A stretch of 29,896 nt of DNA from CALJIC01 sp039805565 (GTDB lineage: Bacteria > Chloroflexota > Chloroflexia > Chloroflexales > Roseiflexaceae): contig JBDLTZ010000064.1 of assembly GCA_039805565.1 (NCBI GenBank), forward strand, positions 1 through 29,896, written 5' to 3'. The notes below the pieces were generated by a model that had not been told where the DNA came from, searched no databases, and worked only from the letters and a program-made list of their open reading frames with translations. A program made the translations under genes and the position numbers. This document shows positions 8,968-16,403 of this stretch, piece after piece (position 1 is the stretch's first letter; the number at the start of each line of letters is the position of its first letter).

Positions 8968-9909
8968 GTGTCACGCCCCCGTACCCTTTCCCTGATGGCG
9001 ACCATGATGGTCCTGCTCGCCATGCTCGTATCGGCCTGCGGCCAGAGCACTGCGCCATCCAGCTCGAACGCCCCTACAACCGCGCCGGCCGCAGAGGCCC
9101 CGGCCACAGATGCCCCCACTGCCGCCGCCGAGGCGACGACTGCCCCGGCCACCGAGGCCACCGCCGCTCCCGCCGAGGGCGCGGCCGCCGCCCAGCCCGT
9201 GGCCGACCTGGGCGGGCGCACGCTGGTGATCGGCAGCGACACCACCTACCCCCCGATGGAGTTCGTGGACGACAACCGGCAGATCGTCGGCTTCGACGTC
9301 GATATGATGAACGAGATCGGCAAGCTGATCAACGCCGAGGTTGAGTTCAGGACCTTCCCGAGCTTCGACGCGATCTTCGCCGCGCTGGCCAACAAAGAGT
9401 TCGATATGGTTGTCTCGGCGGTCTCGGTCACCGAGGAGCGCAAGCAGATCATCGCCTTCTCTGACCCCTATCTGAGCATCGGGCAGGTGATCTCCGTGCC
9501 CGTGGGCAGCACCACCATCGCCAGCGTGGCCGACCTGACGAGCGTGGAGCTGGTGGGCGTACAGGGCGGCACCACCGGCGAGCAGGCCGCGCTCGAGGCG
9601 GGCGTCCCCGCCGAGAAGATCAAGCGCTACGACACGATCGACCTGGCGTTCCAGGACCTGGCGAACGGCGCGGTGGACGCCGTAGTGGCCGACGGCCCGC
9701 CCTCGGCGCGCTACACCCAGCAGCTCAGCGACAAGATCATGGTCGCGGGCGAGCCGTTCACCACCGAGGACTACGCCATCGCGCTGCAGCAGGGCGATGA
9801 GGAGCTGCTGACAGCCGTCAATGCCGCGCTTGCCGAGCTCAAGGCCAACGGCACGCTCGAGCAGCTCATGGAGAAGTGGAACCTCGCCGACGTCGCCAAC
9901 CTGCCCTAG
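8968..9909 (+). CDS. Amino-acid ABC transporter substrate-binding lipoprotein (family 3)
   Basis: This is the extracytoplasmic ligand receptor of an importer. The 313-residue product starts at GTG 8968 behind a clear AAGGAG. A hydrophobic signal peptide ends in the lipobox LVSAC (Cys24), so it is a lipid-anchored protein. Residues 25-80 form an Ala/Thr/Pro-rich low-complexity linker. The binding domain begins near residue 84 with TLVIGSDTTYPPMEFVDD, continues with GFDVDMMNEIG, and ends with LEQLMEKWNL, all typical of family 3 (polar amino acid) binding proteins. The ligand cannot be named from sequence, but glutamine, arginine or a related amino acid is likely from the family. It is the first gene of a three-gene importer with its own promoter. 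Confidence 0.93.
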   Translation: MSRPRTLSLMATMMVLLAMLVSACGQSTAPSSSNAPTTAPAAEAPATDAPTAAAEATTAPATEATAAPAEGAAAAQPVADLGGRTLVIGSDTTYPPMEFVDDNRQIVGFDVDMMNEIGKLINAEVEFRTFPSFDAIFAALANKEFDMVVSAVSVTEERKQIIAFSDPYLSIGQVISVPVGSTTIASVADLTSVELVGVQGGTTGEQAALEAGVPAEKIKRYDTIDLAFQDLANGAVDAVVADGPPSARYTQQLSDKIMVAGEPFTTEDYAIALQQGDEELLTAVNAALAELKANGTLEQLMEKWNLADVANLP

Positions 9910-9921
9910 CACAAGTTCCAT

Positions 9922-9993
9922 GTGTAAAGTGTAACGTGTGAAAGAGAGCGCCGTGCTCGCGCGTTGCACTTTTCACTTCTCACTTCTCACTTC
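9922..9993. repeat. Opposed heptamer repeats between binding-protein and permease genes
   Basis: Three imperfect direct 7-mers (GTGTAAA, GTGTAAC, GTGTGAA; 9922-9942) are followed 30 bases later by three perfect TCACTTC heptamers (9973-9993), preceded by a degenerate copy at 9966-9972. The second set read on the minus strand (GAAGTGA) resembles the first, so the two sets form loose inverted arms. Short heptamer arrays of this kind occur between genes in some cyanobacteria and Chloroflexi. The repeat argues that the permease starts downstream at 10007 rather than at GTG 9938. Confidence 0.65.
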
Positions 9994-10006
9994 TGGAGCA
10001 ACACCC

Positions 10007-10799
10007 ATGTCCGCTGAGACCGAGCGGGCCGCGCGGCGCTTCGGCCCCGGCCTGGGCATCCCGTTCAGCCGGCTCCCCTACTGGCTGATCATCCTGCTGA
10101 TTGTCTTCGTCGCGACCTTCTACGCCATCCTCTCCTCGGAGAGCTACAGCGACGCGCTAGTCTTCGTCGCCGAGGGGCTGCGTCTCACGGTCATCATCTC
10201 GCTGGCGGCCTACGCCGCAGCGCTGGTGCTCGGGCTCATCATCGGCCTCGGGCGCGTCTCGCGCAACCCGGTGATCTACACCCTGGCTACACTGTATGTC
10301 GAGATTATGCGCGGCGTGCCGCTGCTGGTGATCGTCTTCTACGCGCGCTTCGTGATCGTGCCGTGGGCCAGCGCGCTCCTGTACGGCGCGCCGGGCGTCC
10401 TCACCCGCAACGACTTCCTCACCGGCGCGGTGCCGCTGGCGCTGGGCTACGCCGCCTACCTGGCCGAGGTCTACCGCGCCGGCATCGAGTCGGTCGAGCG
10501 CGGCCAGACCGAGGCCGCCCGCTCGCTCGGCATGAGCAGCGGCCAGACGATGCGCCACATCGTGCTGCCCCAGGCCGTGCGCCGCGTCCTGCCGCCGCTC
10601 GGCAACGACTTTATCGCGATGGTCAAGGACTCGTCGCTGCTCTCGGCGATCGGCGTGGCTGAGCTGACCTACTGGGGCAAGACCAAGATCGGCGCCAGCG
10701 CCGACACCTTCCTCGGCTGGAACACCGTGGCGTTCCTGTACCTGATCGTGAGCCTGACGCTCTCGCTGCTGGTGAAGCTGATCGAGCGGAGGTCGCAGT

Positions 10800-10813
<14 letters not shown>
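10007..10813 (+). CDS. Amino-acid ABC transporter permease (HisM/GlnP type)
   Basis: This is the membrane channel subunit of the importer. I choose ATG 10007 (268 residues), which has GGAG 7-8 bases upstream; the in-frame GTG at 9938 would translate the heptamer repeats. After a cytoplasmic start, hydrophobic helices lie at about 23-45, 55-85 and 100-125 with further helices after that. The family signature for contacting the ATPase, EAARSLGMSSGQTMRHIVLP, is followed by QAVRRVLPPLGNDFIAMVKD, as in polar amino-acid permeases. Its end overlaps the ATPase start by 14 bases, so the two are translationally coupled. Only one permease gene is present, so the channel is probably a homodimer. Confidence 0.93.
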
Positions 10814-11567
<754 letters not shown>

Positions 11568-11569
11568 CC

Positions 11570-11650
11570 GCGGGGCCTCCGGCCCCGCAGGGGTTGTCTC
11601 TCGGAGGGCTGCGCCCTCCGAACCTCCCCTTGGAGGAATGCGTCACGCAT
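11570..11650 (+). terminator. Three tandem hairpins closing the ABC transporter operon
   Basis: Three consecutive stem-loops lie here: 11570-11577 with 11581-11588 (8 bp, GCGGGGCC), 11601-11608 with 11614-11621 (8 bp, TCGGAGGG) and 11638-11642 with 11646-11650 (5 bp, ATGCG). They begin 2 bases after the ATPase stop and end 3 bases before the MFS start. They probably end the importer transcript, though they lack a T-tract. The GC-rich repeat style resembles dispersed intergenic elements. Confidence 0.6.
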
Positions 11651-11653
11651 CCC

Positions 11654-12829
11654 ATGAACGAACGATCCCTCACCTCCCTCAGCTACGGCGTCATGGCGAT
11701 CTTTGCTATGATCCTCACCGTGACGGGTCCGCTGCTCCCTGCCATGTCGCGGTCGTTCGAGCTCAGCATGGCCGAGGCCGGCCTGCTGTTCACTGTCAAC
11801 TTCAGCGGCTTCGTCGCGTTCATCCTCGTCGGTGGGGTGCTGGCGGACCGCCTGGGCAAGAAGCGCGTGATCTCGGCCTCGCTCATCGGGCTGACCATCT
11901 CGCTGCTGCTGCTGCCCGTGGCGCCGTCGTTCGCGGCCGCCTGCGCCGCCATGTTCCTGATCGGCGGCTTCGGCGGGGTGATCGAAAGCCAGATAGGGGC
12001 CCTGATCGCCGCGCTCAACCCTGCCCGCACCAGCTACTACCTCAACCTCTCGCAGGTCTTCTTCGGCGTCGGCGCGCTGGTGGGCCCGCTTGGCGCGGGA
12101 CTGCTGCTGGCCGCGGGGGTGGACTGGCGGGCGGTCTACCTGGTGCTCGCCGGGCTGACGCTGGCGCTCACGGCGGTCTTCGTACCGCTGCGCGCGCCGC
12201 AGCTCGTCAGCACCGACCGCATCACCTGGCAGGCGTTCCGCGCGCTGCTGAGCGACGGGCGCTTCCTGCTGATCTGCCTCTGCATGATGCTCTACACAGG
12301 CGCCGAGGTGGGCAGCTGGGGCTGGATGTCCACCTTCCTGAGCCAGAGCCTGGGCTTCTCGGTGGTGGCCTCGAGCGCGGCCGTGGGGGTCTTCTGGGCG
12401 GCCGTGACGATCGGCCGCTTCGCGGTGGGGCAGCTGACGCTGCGCTACAGCGCCGCCGCCATCATCGTCGCGCTGGCGCTGGCCTCGGTCGTGGCGGTGC
12501 TGCTGGCGGCCGTGGTGAGCGAGGGTGCGATGGTCTGGGTGGTGATCGCCGCGCTCGGGCTGGCGTTCTCCAGCCAGTGGCCGCTGATCGTAGCCTTCGG
12601 CAGCGAGCGCTACCCGGCCTCCTCAGGCACGGTCTTCGCACTGCTGGTGGGCAGCGGCGGCCTGGGCACCACCATTATCCCGCTGGCTATGGGCACGATC
12701 GGCGAGTCCAGCGGTCTGCGCGCGGCCATGGCGAGTCCGGCGCTGGCATTCCTGGCGATCGCCGCGATCATCGGCGTGCTGGCCTACCGTGAGCGCCGGG
12801 CAGCAGTAGAAGCGGGCGCGATGGCGTGA
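11654..12829 (+). CDS. MFS transporter
   Basis: This is a 391-residue secondary transporter of the major facilitator superfamily with about 12 hydrophobic helices. The motif A loop between helices 2 and 3 is present (GGVLADRLGKKRVI). The segment GALIAALNPARTSYYLNLSQ with FFGVGALVGPL resembles the sugar-permease (FucP/GlcP-like) branch, but this is a loose likeness and the substrate is uncertain. I start at ATG 11654. The longer frame from 11594 would translate the hairpin repeats, and the ribosome site GGAGGA (11632-11637) is rather far from 11654, so the start is only moderately secure. The stop overlaps an in-frame ATG for the next gene, but that gene more likely starts at 12883. Confidence 0.9.
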   Translation: MNERSLTSLSYGVMAIFAMILTVTGPLLPAMSRSFELSMAEAGLLFTVNFSGFVAFILVGGVLADRLGKKRVISASLIGLTISLLLLPVAPSFAAACAAMFLIGGFGGVIESQIGALIAALNPARTSYYLNLSQVFFGVGALVGPLGAGLLLAAGVDWRAVYLVLAGLTLALTAVFVPLRAPQLVSTDRITWQAFRALLSDGRFLLICLCMMLYTGAEVGSWGWMSTFLSQSLGFSVVASSAAVGVFWAAVTIGRFAVGQLTLRYSAAAIIVALALASVVAVLLAAVVSEGAMVWVVIAALGLAFSSQWPLIVAFGSERYPASSGTVFALLVGSGGLGTTIIPLAMGTIGESSGLRAAMASPALAFLAIAAIIGVLAYRERRAAVEAGAMA

Positions 12830-12882
12830 TTCCCAGATCCGGTGACCACGGCAGTGCGGCAGAGACAGCGGAGGACGAACCG

Positions 12883-13269
12883 ATGGACGAGACAGTGCGG
12901 CGGGCCATCGAGGGCGGGCTCACGTGTGACATCACGACCACCGGGCGGACGAGCGGCCTGCCGCACCGGCTCGAGATCTGGTACTTCGTCGTCGACGGCC
13001 AGGTCTACATCACCGGCACGCCCGGCCGGCGCGACTGGTACGCGAACCTCCTGACGGACCCACGCCTCACCTTCCACGTCAAGGAGGGCGCGCACGCCGA
13101 CCTGCCGGCTCGCGCCACGCCGATCACCGACCCGTGGGAGCGCCGCCGGATCATGGGGGCCGTGATGCGCGGCAACGCGTGGTTCACCGAGCAGGAGTAC
13201 GATCTCGAGGCGTGGGTCACGGGCAGCCCGCTCGTGGCCGTGACGTTCAAGGACAGCGGTGAACGCTGA
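12883..13269 (+). CDS. Deazaflavin (F420)-dependent nitroreductase-like protein (Ddn/DUF385 family)
   Basis: The 128-residue product has the compact split-barrel layout of the Ddn/DUF385 family, which uses reduced F420 to reduce quinones or nitro compounds. Visible hallmarks are the early TTTGRTSGLPHRLEIWYF segment, the central VYITGTPGRRDWYANLL strand-helix and the later WVTGSPLVAVTF strand. I choose ATG 12883, which has GAGG about 9 bases upstream, over the in-frame ATG at 12826 that overlaps the MFS stop. Some family members bind FMN, heme or fatty acids instead, so F420 use is inferred. The luciferase-like oxidoreductase that follows, another family in which F420 use is common, supports it weakly. 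Confidence 0.85.
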   Translation: MDETVRRAIEGGLTCDITTTGRTSGLPHRLEIWYFVVDGQVYITGTPGRRDWYANLLTDPRLTFHVKEGAHADLPARATPITDPWERRRIMGAVMRGNAWFTEQEYDLEAWVTGSPLVAVTFKDSGER

Positions 13270-13353
13270 GGTCAGCATCCCTGTGACGCTCCCTGTCACA
13301 CCGCCGTGCTACCATGCGCGGGTTGTCCGCGAGCAGCACGAGGAGACGACAGG

Positions 13354-14187
13354 ATGAAGTACGGCTTTGTGCTCCCGTTCGGAGACGCGCGCACCGCCGC
13401 AGACTACGCCTACGACGCCGAGCGCGCCGGGTGGGATGGGTTCTTCGTGGCGGAGACGGTGTGGGGGGTGGACGCGTGGGTCTCGCTCACGGCGGCAGCG
13501 ATGCGCACCGAGCGCATCCGCCTCGGCACGCTGCTGACGCCGGTCTCGCGCCGCCGGCCCTGGAAGCTCGCCAGCGAGACGGCTACGCTGGACCAGCTCT
13601 CGGGCGGGCGGGTGATCCTGGTGGCCGGGCTCGGCGCGCTCGACACCGGCTTCGCGGAGTTCGGCGAGGCCACCGACCGCACCGTGCGCGCCGAGCTGCT
13701 CGACGAGGGGCTGGAGATCATCACGGCCCTCTGGCGCGGCCAGCCGGTCACGTATGAGGGCAAGCACTACACGGTGCGCCCGCTGAACTGGCAGGGCATC
13801 CACCCGGTGCAGCAGCCGCGCATCCCGATCTGGCTGGTGGGCGCCTGGCCACGCCCCAAGTCCATGCGGCGCGCCTACCGCTACGACGGGGTGCTGCCGG
13901 CCGCGATGGGGCCGGACGGCAGATTCACGCCGCTGACGCACGAGCACGTGCGCGCCATCCGCACCCAGGCCGAGGCCGAGCGCGCGCCGGGCGCCCCGTT
14001 CGACATCGTGGTGGAGGGGCTGACGCCGATCGGGGATATGGCGGCCGCGGCGGCGATCGCCGAGGGCTGGGAGGAGGCAGGCGCCACCTGGTGGATCGAG
14101 TCGATGTGGGACACGCCGGGCACGCCCGAGGAGCGCGAGGCCACCGTGCACCGGCGGCTGATGCAGGGGCCGCCGCGGCGCACGTGA
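13354..14187 (+). CDS. LLM-class flavin/F420-dependent oxidoreductase (luciferase-like)
   Basis: This is a 277-residue TIM-barrel oxidoreductase of the bacterial luciferase-like superfamily, whose members use FMN or F420. Typical segments are MKYGFVLPFGDARTAADYA at the start, the ERAGWDGFFVAET helix-strand, RIRLGTLLTPVSRRRPWKLA, LDQLSGGRVILVAGLGA, and later RPLNWQGIHPVQQPRIPIWLVGAWP. The start ATG 13354 has AGGAG 8 bases upstream; the longer frame from 13306 lacks one. The substrate is unknown. A short inverted repeat (GTGAC...GTCAC, near 13284-13300) lies upstream and may be regulatory. The gene ends 23 bases before the next small gene. Confidence 0.9.
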   Translation: MKYGFVLPFGDARTAADYAYDAERAGWDGFFVAETVWGVDAWVSLTAAAMRTERIRLGTLLTPVSRRRPWKLASETATLDQLSGGRVILVAGLGALDTGFAEFGEATDRTVRAELLDEGLEIITALWRGQPVTYEGKHYTVRPLNWQGIHPVQQPRIPIWLVGAWPRPKSMRRAYRYDGVLPAAMGPDGRFTPLTHEHVRAIRTQAEAERAPGAPFDIVVEGLTPIGDMAAAAAIAEGWEEAGATWWIESMWDTPGTPEEREATVHRRLMQGPPRRT

Positions 14188-14210
14188 CGTGGCGCAGAGA
14201 GGAGAGGGGA

Positions 14211-14420
14211 ATGGACAACATCACGGAGTGGACCGACCAGCTGGCCGAGGCCGAGGGCAAGATCGCCGAGGCGTACGAGATCCTGGCAGCGCTCCAGCTC
14301 GAGCTCAAGGCCGCCGGGCGCAAGAAGGACACGCAGGCCATCGCCGAGGTCGTCGAGCGTCTGGCGCGCTACGGTCGGCTCTTCGAGGACATGCGCGCGG
14401 CCTGGACCGAGGTCGAGTAG
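14211..14420 (+). CDS. Small coiled-coil protein of unknown function
   Basis: The 69-residue product starts at ATG 14211 directly after a strong purine-rich ribosome site (GGAGAGGGG). It is almost entirely helical and charged, with heptad-like spacing (WTDQLAEAEGKIAEAYEIL then LARYGRLFEDMRAAW), and has no Cys, membrane segment or known motif. It shares a frame that is open back to 14091 inside the preceding gene, but the ribosome site fixes the start. It probably forms an oligomeric helical bundle; no function can be assigned. Its stop lies 4 bases from the end of the convergent phosphatase gene. Confidence 0.7.
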   Translation: MDNITEWTDQLAEAEGKIAEAYEILAALQLELKAAGRKKDTQAIAEVVERLARYGRLFEDMRAAWTEVE

Positions 14421-14433
14421 GACGCTAAGCGTC
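14421..14433. terminator. Small palindrome between convergent genes
   Basis: GACGCTAAGCGTC is a perfect 5-bp stem around TAA that overlaps the end of the minus-strand phosphatase gene and abuts the plus-strand stop. It is a weak candidate for a shared bidirectional terminator. Confidence 0.3.
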
Positions 14434-15774
14434 AGCCCCGGCGCCCGGCTCCACCCGCAGCACCAGCATCGTCATGTCGTCGTGCTGGGGGGCGCCGGCG
14501 CAGAACGCGTCCACCGCGGCGAAGGCGGCGGCGATCAGCTCCTCCGGCGGCAGGTGACCCAGCTCGCGCACCAGCGCCTCGAAGCGCCCGAAGCCGAACA
14601 TCTCGCGCCGCGGGCTGTGCGCCTCCACGAGTCCGTCGGTGAAGAACACCACCGTATCACCCGGCGCCAGCTCCACCTCCAGCGCCTCGTAGAGCGTCTC
14701 GTGGCGGATGCCGAGCGGCAGCGTCGGCCCGGGCACGTCCAGCTCCTCGATCGTCCCATCCACCCGGCGGCGCAGCGGCGAGAGCTGCCCGGCGTTCGCC
14801 AGCCCCATGCGGCGGCGCCCCACGTCCAGGCTCACGTAGCTCAGCGCCACGAACGAGCGCGGCGGCACGTCCTGCGCGATCCAGCGGTTCGTCTCGCGCA
14901 TCACCGTCTCGGGCGCCACGTGGTCGCGCGCCTCGGAGCGGGCCACCGAGCGCGCGATCGCCATCAGCATCGCGCCGGGGATGCTCTTGCCCGAGGCGTC
15001 CCCCACCAGCAGCCCCAGCCGGCGCCCGTCGTCCAGCGGCACCACATCGTAGAAGTCGCCGCCGGTCTCGCGCGCGGGGCGGGCGCTGGCTGCGATCGTG
15101 ATGCCGGGGGCCTGCGGCAGCGCACGCGGGAACAGGTTGCGCTGGATGCGGCCGGCGATCTCCAGCTCCTGCTCGACGCGCGCCACCGACCCCTGGTGGA
15201 GCTGGGCATTCTCGAGCGCCACCGCCACCACCTGCCCGATCCGCTGCAGCAGATCGTGGTCGGCCGGGGTGAAGAGGCCCGGCGTGTAGCTCTGGAGCGC
15301 GATCACCCCCAGCGCGTTGTGCCCCACCTGGAGCGGCACGCCCATCCAGGCGCGTGAGCGGCGAGACGTGTTGCCGAAGGTGGTCAGGTGCTGGTCAAGG
15401 GTGGCGCGCATCACATTGAGGTCTGCCACCAGGATGGGCGTGCGCTCGCGAACCATGCGGCCGGAGAGCGGGCCGAACGACACGTGATCGTCGTACTCGA
15501 CGAGCCCCTCGTCATACATCAGGCAGGTGCGGAAGACATCCGGCCGGTCGAGATCGCACAGGGCGATGTAGCACGAGTCGAACACGAAGACTTTCTGCAG
15601 CTCGCGGCAGAGCACATCGAAGATCTTGCGCTCCGACGTTATGCCGCGGCAGGCGACGCTGACGCGGTACAGCAAGTCGAGGGCGCGGCGGTCGCGCTCG
15701 CGGGCCTCCCGCAGGCTAGCGAGCTGCTCTGCGGTGCCGGGGTGTGGTTGCTGGATGTCGTGGGGGGTGGTCAT
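14425..15774 (-). CDS. GAF-domain PP2C-type serine phosphatase (RsbU/SpoIIE-like)
   Basis: A 449-residue regulator of the partner-switching type: a sensory GAF domain (about 44-190), a signalling helix (198-217, with RIQRNLFP as in RsbU-like proteins) and a SpoIIE-type PP2C phosphatase (222-445). Metal-binding motifs are intact: ETGGDFYD (Asp240, Asp243), VGDASGKSIPGAMLM (Asp259), FFTDGLVEAHSP and HDDMTMLVLR. Such enzymes dephosphorylate an anti-sigma-factor antagonist in response to a ligand or redox signal. No cognate antagonist or kinase gene is adjacent, so its target lies elsewhere. I start at the ATG ending at 15774, which follows a GAAGAGGG ribosome site; an upstream in-frame ATG at 15834 falls inside the candidate -10 box. 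Confidence 0.93.
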   Translation of the reverse strand: MTTPHDIQQPHPGTAEQLASLREARERDRRALDLLYRVSVACRGITSERKIFDVLCRELQKVFVFDSCYIALCDLDRPDVFRTCLMYDEGLVEYDDHVSFGPLSGRMVRERTPILVADLNVMRATLDQHLTTFGNTSRRSRAWMGVPLQVGHNALGVIALQSYTPGLFTPADHDLLQRIGQVVAVALENAQLHQGSVARVEQELEIAGRIQRNLFPRALPQAPGITIAASARPARETGGDFYDVVPLDDGRRLGLLVGDASGKSIPGAMLMAIARSVARSEARDHVAPETVMRETNRWIAQDVPPRSFVALSYVSLDVGRRRMGLANAGQLSPLRRRVDGTIEELDVPGPTLPLGIRHETLYEALEVELAPGDTVVFFTDGLVEAHSPRREMFGFGRFEALVRELGHLPPEELIAAAFAAVDAFCAGAPQHDDMTMLVLRVEPGAGADA

Positions 15775-15832
15775 GCCCTCTTCAGTGCTCACCGCTGCGC
15801 TTCGCGCCACCTCTCGTAGGACAGATAGATTC

Positions 15833-15838
15833 ATTATA
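15833..15838 (-). promoter_or_regulatory. Candidate -10 box of the phosphatase gene
   Basis: Reading the minus strand, TATAAT lies about 60 bases upstream of the chosen start. A matching -35 hexamer is weak (CTGTGG at a 17-base spacing), so this is a partial promoter call. Confidence 0.42.
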
Positions 15839-16204
15839 CCTGCTCTCCGCCCTCGCCACAGGAGTCCCTCACAGACTACGACCAATGGTCGGACAGCTCG
15901 ATGAATAAAGTGTCATCCGTTATAGGGTGATCGCCTACACGATATGGGAGAAGATCGGCATCGTTCTTGCAGTACACAAGTCGCCACAAGGATACAAAGA
16001 CTCAATATCAGGAGATACTGGCAACCCGTCCGGCACGCTTCCGTTTCACCCCGCACTTCTCAGCAGCGAGCCGTCACACGCAGGCAACGCTGCCCACAGA
16101 CCGGCGCGTAGGCACACCGACGTGCACGTCTACGCATCATTGCACGCTCATCCGAGCACCATCCGCCGCGTGCCCCCACCGGGGCCACGCCTCAGTGACC
16201 GTGC

Positions 16205-16242
16205 AAAAAACTGAGCGGGGAGTATGTCGGTACTCCCCGCTC
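16205..16242 (-). terminator. Strong intrinsic terminator on the minus strand
   Basis: A 12-bp perfect stem (16213-16224 with 16231-16242, arm GAGCGGGGAGTA) with a 6-base loop is followed on the minus strand by two bases and then six T residues (A-run at 16205-16210). It is the only textbook Rho-independent terminator in the window, yet no minus-strand gene lies upstream of it before the opposing glycosyltransferase gene. It may end a small RNA or stop antisense transcription from reaching the phosphatase gene. Confidence 0.85.
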
Positions 16243-16269
16243 TGACCACGGCACAAACACCTATCCGAA

Positions 16270-16289
16270 GCTGCCAGCGTCAGGGAGGG
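16270..16289 (+). repeat. 20-nt element, copy 1
   Basis: GCTGCCAGCGTCAGGGAGGG is repeated exactly at 20619-20638. This copy ends one base before the candidate -35 box of the glycosyltransferase gene at 16404. The flanking bases of the two copies are unrelated. Confidence 0.8.
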
Positions 16290-16290
16290 T

Positions 16291-16319
16291 TTCATACGCG
16301 TGATCACGTGAACTATAGC
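16291..16319 (+). promoter_or_regulatory. Candidate promoter of the MshEN-glycosyltransferase gene with a palindrome in its spacer
   Basis: The -35 box TTCATA (16291-16296) and -10 box TATAGC (16314-16319) are 17 bases apart. The spacer holds the perfect 10-bp palindrome CGTGATCACG (16299-16308), a possible repressor site. The gene starts at 16404 after the ribosome site GAGG. Confidence 0.45.
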
Positions 16320-16403
16320 ACAACCTTGCGTATCTGGACGACCGCCCCTACAGGCAATCCACGATCGCCCACGGACCACAGACTGACGGAACGAGGTTGA
16401 ACG

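Larger units (their letters stand above)
16205..16305 (-). ncRNA. Candidate small RNA of about 100 nt ending at the orphan terminator
   Basis: On the minus strand a TATAGT box (16317 down to 16312) precedes a possible start near 16305, and the transcript would end at the T-run at 16205. It would contain the reverse complement of the 20-nt element at 16270-16289, which occurs again upstream of the glycosyltransferase gene at 20718. The -35 region is poor and no RNA family is recognised, so the call rests mainly on the terminator. Confidence 0.35.
15775..16403. other. Divergent intergenic region of 629 bases
   Basis: This gap lies between the divergent phosphatase and MshEN-glycosyltransferase genes and is less GC-rich than the surroundings, especially at 15900-16030. 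It contains the phosphatase -10 box, a strong minus-strand intrinsic terminator (16205-16242), one copy of a 20-nt repeat (16270-16289) and a candidate plus-strand promoter (16291-16319). Two short frames at 15927-16214 and 16137-16589 look spurious. I see no tRNA, and nothing identifiable between about 15900 and 16200. Confidence 0.6.

Noticed and set aside
9922..9993. CRISPR-like array
   Set aside because: The units are only 7 bases long with no spacers and no cas genes; these are simple heptamer repeats.
11594..11653. Extended N-terminus of the MFS protein
   Set aside because: The 20 extra residues translate the hairpin repeats and have no match to an MFS start; ATG 11654 leads directly into the cytoplasmic start of helix 1.
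15927..16214. 95-codon plus-strand frame in the 629-base gap
   Set aside because: GTG start without a ribosome site, Pro/His/Ser-rich text with no fold-like pattern, ending at the terminator hairpin; kept as non-coding.
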